The position numbers and the translations under genes are program-made. 10,203 nt of DNA, taken from positions 1 through 10,203 of the forward strand of contig JAEMQE010000161.1 of assembly GCA_022758945.1 (NCBI GenBank), read 5' to 3'. The stretch's first letter is position 1; every line of letters begins with the position of its first letter. The notes beneath the pieces are model-generated. The model was not told the origin of the DNA, did not search any database, and saw only the letters and a list, made by a program, of their open reading frames with translations. The stretch is from Lentimicrobium sp. (GTDB lineage Bacteria > Bacteroidota > Bacteroidia > Flavobacteriales > Flavobacteriaceae). This document shows positions 1 to 4,535 of this stretch, one piece after another.

Positions 1-9
1 CTTTAGCAC

Positions 10-36
10 CCAAATAGCCGAAATAGACCAAAATAG
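10..36. repeat. Three spaced copies of AAATAG
   Basis: AAATAG occurs at 12-17, 21-26 and 31-36, each copy preceded by a CC-containing spacer, giving a period of 9 to 10 bases. It lies at the window edge, upstream of the integrase remnant. No function is evident. It could be part of a recombinase arm-binding region or simply degenerate element DNA. Confidence 0.45.
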
Positions 37-66
37 CCCTTTTATAAGTCCAAAAAAAGAGGGTTT

Positions 67-99
67 TGTTCCAGTCTCGTTGCAGTCATGTTGCATTCA
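67..99. repeat. Three tandem 11-bp repeats, consensus TGTTGCAGTCA
   Basis: Units are TGTTCCAGTCT (67-77), CGTTGCAGTCA (78-88) and TGTTGCATTCA (89-99). Adjacent units match at 8 of 11 and 9 of 11 positions. They sit where the 5' half of a full-length integrase gene would be expected. Short direct repeats of this size near an integrase resemble arm-type integrase binding sites, but that role is an inference. Confidence 0.5.
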
Positions 100-213
100 A
101 CCTTTAGTCTTTTTGAAATGAGATTTAGCAAATTAAATTTTTTAGGAATCAGGCTCGAAGAAAACGGATAACCGATACCCAAAAAATCAATTTCTCGATT
201 CAAACATAATTTT

Positions 214-939
214 GTGTTTTGGCTTCCAAATATAGAAACCATAACCAAAGATGGATTTGAATCAATTCTGAGAGCTGTAGATACCATTGAACCAGTTATA
301 GTTCTTGGAGGGATAGGAGAAAAAAAGAACATGTACAGACACTATTTAAAGGAAGGTTTTATACTATTTTTATTGACAGGCGGAAGAAGAGAAGAAGTTG
401 TCGATTTAAAGTGGAATGATATCTATGAGACTAAGGATGGAATCAAGTTTTTTATGATTAATAATCTGAAAGTTGAACGAATTAAAAATTCAAACAATTC
501 ATACAGGAAATTTGTTCCAATTAATGTAGATTTAATTGAATTCTTATTGGAATTGGGATATAATGAAAAGAAATACACCAGTGATTATATTCTTTTTCCT
601 GAGAGAAAAGTAAAATCAATCACAATAATGAACGATCTGAGTAAAAGTTTTACTCATTATAAAAATGGCGTAGGAATTACAAAAGATATTAGTTTAAAGA
701 CATTACGTAAGACATATATCAGTTGGGCGAATCAAGTTATGGGAAAAGAGACTGGATTACTGACTTCGCATTCAAATAATAGTGTGATTGAGAAGTATTA
801 TTTAGACCCAAAAATACTCTCTGTAATAGAAATGGGAGCATTAAAAATAAGAGTGTTCGGAGAAAATTCCTCACGCAATTCCTCACGCAAAAAGAAAAAG
901 GACTTAAGTAAAATACCTAAGTCCTTGATTCTGTTGTAG
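214..939 (+). CDS. Tyrosine recombinase (site-specific integrase), catalytic part only; probably a truncated remnant
   Basis: This is the C-terminal catalytic domain of a phage- or conjugative-element-type tyrosine recombinase. Visible catalytic positions are Arg58 in TGGRREE (box I), Lys86 as the likely hairpin lysine, K162-T-L-R165 at the H-x-x-R motif (Lys replaces His), His186 in TSH, and Tyr195 of KYYLDP as nucleophile, nine residues after the His. The family usually has about 300 to 450 residues with N-terminal arm-binding and SAM-like core-binding domains; here only 241 residues remain and those domains are missing. The start is a GTG. Integrase-like reading continues upstream to 172, where an in-frame TAA (169-171) blocks it. 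Recognisable sequence ends near residue 216; the basic tail NSSRNSSRKKKK is encoded by a 12-bp tandem repeat and the tRNA terminator, and the stop lies inside the tRNA gene. Probably an inactive remnant of an element extending to the left. Confidence 0.75.
   Translation: MFWLPNIETITKDGFESILRAVDTIEPVIVLGGIGEKKNMYRHYLKEGFILFLLTGGRREEVVDLKWNDIYETKDGIKFFMINNLKVERIKNSNNSYRKFVPINVDLIEFLLELGYNEKKYTSDYILFPERKVKSITIMNDLSKSFTHYKNGVGITKDISLKTLRKTYISWANQVMGKETGLLTSHSNNSVIEKYYLDPKILSVIEMGALKIRVFGENSSRNSSRKKKKDLSKIPKSLILL
865..888. repeat. Perfect tandem duplication of AATTCCTCACGC
   Basis: Two identical 12-base units lie at 865-876 and 877-888. They begin where recognisable integrase sequence ends and stop just before the tRNA terminator. 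They encode NSSR twice in the integrase frame. The position suggests an element/chromosome junction or a small slippage duplication. Confidence 0.7.
891..926 (-). terminator. Rho-independent terminator of the tRNA-Met gene
   Basis: AAGGACTTA (898-906) pairs perfectly with TAAGTCCTT (918-926). On the minus strand the hairpin runs directly into a T-rich tail (complement of 891-899). It begins 11 bases beyond the tRNA 3' end and matches the transcription direction of the tRNA. It lies inside the 3' coding part of the integrase remnant on the other strand. Confidence 0.85.
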
Positions 940-1010
940 CGAGACCGAGATTTGAACTCGGGACCTCAGGGTTATGAATCCTGCGCTCTAACCGACTGAG
1001 CTATCTCGCC
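937..1010 (-). tRNA. tRNA-Met (anticodon CAT)
   Basis: A complete 74-base cloverleaf reads on the minus strand. The acceptor stem is GGCGAGA with TCTCGCT (G1-U72 wobble), the D stem GCTC/GAGC, the anticodon loop TTCATAA (anticodon at 974-976), and the T arm CCGAG-TTCAAAT-CTCGG, with discriminator A73. CCA is not encoded (CAA follows). The anticodon stem CAGGA/CCCTG has an A-C mismatch next to the loop. The acceptor lacks the unpaired first base of initiator tRNA and the anticodon stem lacks its three G-C pairs, so this is most likely elongator Met. A CAT tRNA converted by lysidine to read Ile (AUA) cannot be fully excluded. The integrase stop codon overlaps its 3' end. Confidence 0.93.
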
Positions 1011-1046
1011 ATATTTCCAGATGAAAACCATCTTTCAATGCGGGTG

Positions 1047-1076
1047 CAAATATAAAAATTAAATTAGAGGTTACAA
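1047..1076 (-). promoter_or_regulatory. Bacteroidota-type promoter for tRNA-Met
   Basis: On the minus strand TATATTTG (1047-1054) matches the TAnnTTTG -7 box exactly, and TTG (1074-1076) lies 19 bases upstream, the preferred spacing. Transcription should start near 1040, about 30 bases before the mature tRNA. Confidence 0.75.
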
Positions 1077-1102
1077 GTATATCTTGAAGAAAAAAAAATA
1101 TT

Positions 1103-1135
1103 TTTGAAAAGGCTTTTTTATTGGCCATATATTCT
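1103..1135 (+). promoter_or_regulatory. Possible promoter for the START-like gene
   Basis: TTTG (1103-1106) and TATATTCT (1128-1135) are separated by 21 bases and would start transcription about 25 bases before the ATG at 1165. The -7 box is imperfect, so this is a weak call. A competing box, TACATTTC (1137-1144), has no well-spaced -33 partner. Confidence 0.35.
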
Positions 1136-1164
1136 ATACATTTCCAAAAAATTAATTGTAACCC

Positions 1165-1557
1165 ATGGATTCAAAAATACGTTACGAAATAGAGTTTCCC
1201 ATAAATTCGTCACCTCAATTGTTATACCAGTACATTTCGACTCCTTCCGGTTTATCTGAATGGTTTGCTGATAATGTTAATTCACGTGGAGAATTTTTTA
1301 CTTTCATTTGGAATGATTCCGAAGAAAAAGCTAGGTTGTGCTCTAAGAAATCTGGGGAAAAAGTAAGATTCAAATGGGTAGATGGTAATAATAAAGATAC
1401 AGAATACTTTTTTGAACTAAATATTTTGGTAGACGAAATTACAAAAGATGTTTCATTGATGGTCATTGATTTTGCCGATAAAGATGAAATTGAAGAAGCT
1501 ACACTTTTGTGGGAAAATCAAATTTCTGATCTTAAACATGTAATTGGTTCCGTATAG
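1165..1557 (+). CDS. START-like / AHSA1-type domain protein
   Basis: A 130-residue, single-domain protein without signal peptide or membrane segment, hence cytoplasmic. The N-terminal strand RYEIEFPINSSPQLLYQYIS, followed by TPSGLSEWFAD (residues 26-36), is typical of the helix-grip START/Bet v1 fold as found in AHSA1 (activator of Hsp90 ATPase) C-terminal-domain relatives. Alternating strands follow (FTFIWN, KVRFKWV, YFFELNILV, SLMVIDFAD), and a C-terminal helix around WENQISDLKHVIGSV closes the fold. Such folds bind hydrophobic ligands in a cavity; no ligand can be named here. Flavobacteria commonly carry a START-like protein of this kind. The gene stands alone between a weak upstream promoter and a strong downstream terminator. 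There is no obvious Shine-Dalgarno; ATG 1165 is chosen because the fold's first strand begins within ten residues. Confidence 0.85.
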   Translation: MDSKIRYEIEFPINSSPQLLYQYISTPSGLSEWFADNVNSRGEFFTFIWNDSEEKARLCSKKSGEKVRFKWVDGNNKDTEYFFELNILVDEITKDVSLMVIDFADKDEIEEATLLWENQISDLKHVIGSV

Positions 1558-1577
1558 TAATATTGTGTTTTAAAACT

Positions 1578-1585
1578 TATATTTG
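1578..1585 (+). promoter_or_regulatory. Candidate -7 box for the class IV aminotransferase gene
   Basis: TATATTTG matches TAnnTTTG perfectly. Its final G is the first base of the following terminator hairpin, so transcription would begin inside the hairpin (near 1592) and yield a leader of about 27 bases. No TTG lies at the ideal 19-base spacing upstream, which lowers confidence. Confidence 0.45.
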
Positions 1586-1612
1586 TCACGCTTTTTAGCG
1601 TGACTTTTTTTT
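1585..1612 (+). terminator. Rho-independent terminator after the START-like gene
   Basis: GTCACGCT (1585-1592) and AGCGTGAC (1597-1604) form a perfect 8-bp stem with a TTTT loop, followed by eight Ts (1605-1612). It ends six bases before the next start codon at 1619, so the aminotransferase gene probably needs its own promoter. Confidence 0.92.
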
Positions 1613-1618
1613 AATATT

Positions 1619-2458
1619 ATGATTAATTTTAATGGTACAATTGTGTCTCATGACACTAGTTTATTGACTCAGAATCGCGCCTTTCTATATGGTGACGCTG
1701 TTTTCGAAACGGTTAAAATAGTAAACTCAAAAATTCTTTTTTTAGAGGATCATTATTTTAGATTGATGTCTTCTATGCGGATTGTTCGGATGGAAATTCC
1801 TATGAATTTTACTATGGAATATTTTGAAGAACAAATCCTTAATTTGGCCAAAGCCAAAAATTTAGAAAATTCTGCACGTGCCAGAATTACCGTCTATAGA
1901 AATGATGGTGGTTATTATTTACCGCATAATAACACAGTTTCTTTTTTAATTAATGTGGAGGCTCTTGAAAATGTTTTGTATTCAATTGATAAAGGAGAAT
2001 ATAAAGTTGATTTATACACAGATTTTTATGTTACAAAACAGTTGCTGTCTTCCATAAAAACTACAAATAAATTGATCAATATTACGGCTAGTATTTTTGC
2101 CAAAGAAAATGATTTAGATAATTGCTTAATACTGAATGACAACAAGAATGTTATCGAAGCAATACAAGGAAATGTTTTTATGCTGATAGGAAATAAACTA
2201 ATTGCACCGCCCGTTTCTGAAGGTTGTTTGAATGGTGTTATGCGAAAACAAATCTTGGGTTTGGCTCGAACTTTAGAAAATTTAGAAGTTGTTGAAGAAG
2301 TAATCTCTCCATTTGACCTTCAAAAAGCCGATGAATTGTTTATTACAAATGTGATTAAAGGGATTCAGCCTATTACAAAATACCGTAAAAAAGATTTTGC
2401 ACTCAATTTATCTAGTATATTGGTGCAAAAACTAAACGAGTCTATAAGCAGTAATTAA
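1619..2458 (+). CDS. PLP-dependent class IV aminotransferase (aminodeoxychorismate lyase / D- or branched-chain aminotransferase family)
   Basis: This fold-type IV PLP enzyme of 279 residues has the family's usual length. Visible landmarks are the N-terminal RAFLYGDAVFET block (20-31), H45-x-x-R48 in the small domain, the probable Schiff-base lysine Lys147 in SSIKTTNKL, Glu180 in NVIEA (cofactor ring contact), the phosphate-binding loop GCLNGVMR (202-209) and the ADELFITN block (237-244). The enzyme is cytoplasmic and transfers an amino group or cleaves aminodeoxychorismate; substrate specificity cannot be read from sequence. The K-T-T-N context is compatible with the aminodeoxychorismate lyase (PabC, folate pathway) branch, but no folate gene is adjacent, so no symbol is given. 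A terminator lies just upstream and an overlapping stop with yqgE downstream. The ATG at 1619 gives the standard family N-terminus. Confidence 0.9.
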   Translation: MINFNGTIVSHDTSLLTQNRAFLYGDAVFETVKIVNSKILFLEDHYFRLMSSMRIVRMEIPMNFTMEYFEEQILNLAKAKNLENSARARITVYRNDGGYYLPHNNTVSFLINVEALENVLYSIDKGEYKVDLYTDFYVTKQLLSSIKTTNKLINITASIFAKENDLDNCLILNDNKNVIEAIQGNVFMLIGNKLIAPPVSEGCLNGVMRKQILGLARTLENLEVVEEVISPFDLQKADELFITNVIKGIQPITKYRKKDFALNLSSILVQKLNESISSN

Positions 2459-3015
2459 TTTAGAGATGGATTTTCAGGTGCATTTGACCATATGAGGTAT
2501 TCTCCACCCAATTCCATAATTTGTTTTTTCCAAAAGTGGGAGGCAGATTTTCCAATTATTTTATTTTCATAATTGTTTTTTGTAATAATCCAAGAACTTT
2601 CCTCCATCTCAGTTTCTAATTGGTCTTCTTCCCAACCTGTATAGCCTAAAAAGAACCGAATATTATCTTTGTTTATTTTGCCTTTATTGATGAGATTTTT
2701 CGTGGTTTCATATTCACCACCCCAATAAATGCCATTGGAAATTTCTATGCTATTTGGAATCAAATCCGGAACATTGTGTATAAAATAAAGATTGTCCTGT
2801 TCAACTGGGCCACCATTGTAAATCTTGAATGATGCTTTGATTTCAGGAACCAAATCATTAATGGTATATTTTAGGGGTTTATTGATGATAAAACCCACAG
2901 AACCTTTTTTGTTGTGATCTGCCAATAAAATAACCGATCTATTGAAAGATAAATCTCCAATTATCGAAGGCTCTGCAATGAGTAGATGCCCTTTTTTTAA
3001 TTTTTCTGAAATCAT
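2455..3015 (-). CDS. yqgE: YqgE/AlgH family protein (UPF0301)
   Basis: This cytoplasmic protein of 186 residues has the usual family length (about 180-190). It carries the characteristic blocks GHLLIAEP (9-16), FNRSVILL (24-31), GSVGFIINKPL (38-48), YNGGPV (66-71) and GYTGWEEDQLETEMEESSW (124-142). The biochemical role of the family is unresolved; AlgH was linked to alginate regulation in Pseudomonas, which should not be carried over here. The stop codon comes from the TTAA at 2455-2458, which also gives the stop of the convergent aminotransferase gene, so the coding regions overlap by four bases. A probable promoter lies about 45 bases upstream of the ATG, after the HU terminator, so the gene is probably transcribed separately from HU. 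Confidence 0.95.
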   Translation of the reverse strand: MISEKLKKGHLLIAEPSIIGDLSFNRSVILLADHNKKGSVGFIINKPLKYTINDLVPEIKASFKIYNGGPVEQDNLYFIHNVPDLIPNSIEISNGIYWGGEYETTKNLINKGKINKDNIRFFLGYTGWEEDQLETEMEESSWIITKNNYENKIIGKSASHFWKKQIMELGGEYLIWSNAPENPSLN

Positions 3016-3060
3016 GGGTTATATTTTTAATTAAATTTAAGAAGAAAAATAAAAATAAAC

Positions 3061-3068
3061 CAAATTTA
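3061..3068 (-). promoter_or_regulatory. -7 box of the yqgE promoter
   Basis: On the minus strand TAAATTTG matches TAnnTTTG exactly and would start transcription near 3054, about 40 bases before the yqgE ATG. The -33 region is only T-rich, overlapping the HU terminator tail, with no clear TTG. Confidence 0.55.
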
Positions 3069-3083
3069 ATCGATAAACTGCAT

Positions 3084-3109
3084 AAAAAAACCTTCCAAAG
3101 GAAGGTTTT
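3084..3109 (-). terminator. Rho-independent terminator of the HU gene
   Basis: AAAACCTTCC and GGAAGGTTTT (3087-3096 and 3100-3109) form a 10-bp stem with a three-base loop. On the minus strand it continues into a run of Ts (complement of 3084-3090). It lies about 25 bases beyond the HU stop codon. Confidence 0.92.
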
Positions 3110-3132
3110 AATTATACTTAAGAAGACTTAAA

Positions 3133-3405
3133 TTAGTTTACAGCACCGTCTAAATCAGCACCAGCTTTAAATTTCACTACGTTTTTAGCAGCAATTTTAA
3201 TAGTTTTTCCTGTTTGAGGATTTCTACCGTCTCTTGCAGCTCTTGCAGAAACTGACCAAGATCCGAAACCTACTAAAGATACTCTTCCACCTTTTTTCAA
3301 AGTACTACCTACGTTACCTAAAAATGATTCTAAAGCTAGTTTTGCAGCAGCTTTTGTAATTCCTGCGTCAGCAGCGATAGCGTCAATTAATTCTGATTTG
3401 TTCAT
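3133..3405 (-). CDS. HU family nucleoid DNA-binding protein
   Basis: At 90 residues it is the standard length of an HU/IHF subunit: a small basic protein that dimerises, binds DNA in the minor groove and bends it. The start MNKSELIDAIAADAGITKAAAKLAL forms the two N-terminal helices. The signature GFGSWSVSARAARDGRNPQTGKTIKI (46-71) includes the DNA-binding arm and the intercalating proline, Pro63, within RNPQTG. Trp50 sits where many HU proteins have Phe (GFGxF). The C-terminal AAKNVVKFKAG strand/helix is intact. The gene is monocistronic: a strong promoter upstream with phased T-tracts beyond it, and a terminator downstream. Codons such as GCA, GCT and AAA repeat heavily, fitting high expression. 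HU rather than IHF is preferred because of the fit to the HU signature; sequence alone does not settle dimer partners. Confidence 0.97.
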   Translation of the reverse strand: MNKSELIDAIAADAGITKAAAKLALESFLGNVGSTLKKGGRVSLVGFGSWSVSARAARDGRNPQTGKTIKIAAKNVVKFKAGADLDGAVN

Positions 3406-3452
3406 AATGTTTAGTTATTAAATGTTGGTTAAAAAAACTTTGTTAATAGTAA

Positions 3453-3482
3453 CAAATTTAGTAGGATTTACTTCCCTTACAA
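3453..3482 (-). promoter_or_regulatory. Strong promoter of the HU gene
   Basis: On the minus strand TTG (3480-3482) and TAAATTTG (3453-3460) are separated by exactly 19 bases, an ideal Bacteroidota sigma-A promoter. The predicted start near 3446 leaves a leader of about 40 bases before the ATG at 3405. Confidence 0.82.
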
Positions 3483-3485
3483 GCG

Positions 3486-3533
3486 TTTTGTTCAATTTTA
3501 GTTCGTTTTGTTGATAACTTATTTTTTTTGTTC
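3486..3533. promoter_or_regulatory. Phased T-tract repeats (TTTTGTTC/G) upstream of the HU promoter
   Basis: TTTTGTTC, TTTTGTTG and TTTTGTTC begin at 3486, 3506 and 3526, exactly 20 bases apart, with another TTTT at 3496-3499. They start three bases upstream of the HU -33 element. Tracts phased by one or two helical turns are expected to bend DNA. They may act as an UP-like element or as binding sites for a regulator, possibly HU itself. Confidence 0.5.
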
Positions 3534-3587
3534 ATAAAGCTATGAAAATTCGGTATAAATAGCCAAAAAACACCCATTTTATTGACA

Positions 3588-4535
3588 TTAATACACCTTT
3601 GTACTCTCAGAAAAAGTAATGCCATTCAAAAATTCTGACGTGTTCATCTTCTTTTTACCTGGAAATTGTAGGCGTAGCACCTGAATAAACCCATCTTTTG
3701 TTGCAATTTTCATTTCTTTTTTGCTACAAATCAGGCTTCCAATGTTATAATTATGATATTCCAATGTCATTTTTGCTTCGTGAATCTTGACATTCCACTC
3801 TTCATTTTTATCTCCAATAAAACACCAAGCCGAAGGGTATGGACTTAAGCCTCTTATTAAATTATATATTTCAATTGTGGATTTTGTCCAATCTATTTTA
3901 CAATTTTCTTTATTTAATTTATAAGCTGTTTTAATTTCGGAATCATCTTTCTGAATTGTAGTGCTTACATTTCCTTTTTCAATCATTGCCAAAGTCTCCA
4001 AAACAGTTTCGCTTCCCAACTGCATTAATCTATCGTGCAATTGTCCCGCATTTTCATCTAATGCAATTTCTATTTCGGAACTAAGAATCATCGCTCCTGT
4101 GTCTATTTTATCATCAATAAAAAATGTGGTAACTCCGGTTTTAGTATCGCCATTTATAATTGCCCAATTTATTGGAGCAGCTCCACGATAATTCGGCAAT
4201 AAGGATGCATGAAGATTGAAAGTCCCAAGTTTTGGCATTTTCCAAACCACTTCGGGCAACATTCTAAAGGCAACCACGATTTGTAAATTGGCATTCAAAG
4301 CTTTCAATTCAGATAAAAAGTCTTCGTCTTTCAGATTTGTGGGTTGTAATAAAGTCAGCTTATTTTCCAAAGCATATTCTTTTACAGCCGAATATTTTAT
4401 TTTTTGGCCACGACCAGCAGGTTTATCAGCTGCAGTGATAACGCCAACAACATTATAATTGTTTTTTATTATGGTGTCCAATATGCCAACGGCAAATTCC
4501 GGCGTTCCCATAAATACGATTCGTAATTGCTTCAT
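3588..4535 (-). CDS. fmt: Methionyl-tRNA formyltransferase
   Basis: The enzyme formylates initiator Met-tRNA using 10-formyltetrahydrofolate, before translation initiation in the cytoplasm. At 315 residues it has the family's usual length. The N-terminal Rossmann-like formyltransferase domain starts with RIVFMGTPEFAV (5-16). The catalytic Asn107-x-His109 lies in FNLHASLLPNYRGAAPINWAI (SLLP loop), and Asp145 in DDKIDTGAMIL completes the triad. The C-terminal OB-like tRNA-binding domain covers about 205-315, including IRGLSPYPSAWC (227-238). The ATG overlaps the recQ stop codon by one base (TAATG), so translation is probably coupled to recQ. No convincing terminator follows before the HU promoter region. 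Confidence 0.98.
   Translation of the reverse strand: MKQLRIVFMGTPEFAVGILDTIIKNNYNVVGVITAADKPAGRGQKIKYSAVKEYALENKLTLLQPTNLKDEDFLSELKALNANLQIVVAFRMLPEVVWKMPKLGTFNLHASLLPNYRGAAPINWAIINGDTKTGVTTFFIDDKIDTGAMILSSEIEIALDENAGQLHDRLMQLGSETVLETLAMIEKGNVSTTIQKDDSEIKTAYKLNKENCKIDWTKSTIEIYNLIRGLSPYPSAWCFIGDKNEEWNVKIHEAKMTLEYHNYNIGSLICSKKEMKIATKDGFIQVLRLQFPGKKKMNTSEFLNGITFSESTKVY

Noticed and set aside
2..118. Open plus-strand frame entering from the left edge (ends at TGA 116-118)
   Set aside because: It could be the tail of a gene outside the window, but it is 38 codons, matches no family I know, and overlaps short tandem repeats.
42..332. Minus-strand open frame of 96 codons at the left edge
   Set aside because: It lies opposite the integrase reading frame, has no recognisable domain, and its composition follows from the other strand.
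214..939. Housekeeping XerC/XerD recombinase
   Set aside because: The Lys in place of His in H-x-x-R, the missing N-terminal domain and the tRNA location fit an element integrase; Xer proteins are about 300 residues with a standard HxLRH motif.
937..1010. Initiator tRNA-fMet
   Set aside because: The first acceptor pair is formed (G-U) and the anticodon stem lacks the three consecutive G-C pairs of initiators.
3531..3546. Palindrome TTCATA-AAGC-TATGAA as terminator for fmt
   Set aside because: The stem is only 6 bp and A-T rich, and in the fmt direction it is followed by As, not Ts. It might be an operator, but nothing supports that.
3961..4458. Plus-strand open frames opposite fmt
   Set aside because: They are antisense shadows of a clearly conserved gene, without start signals or recognisable domains; the same holds for frames opposite recQ and DUF4290.
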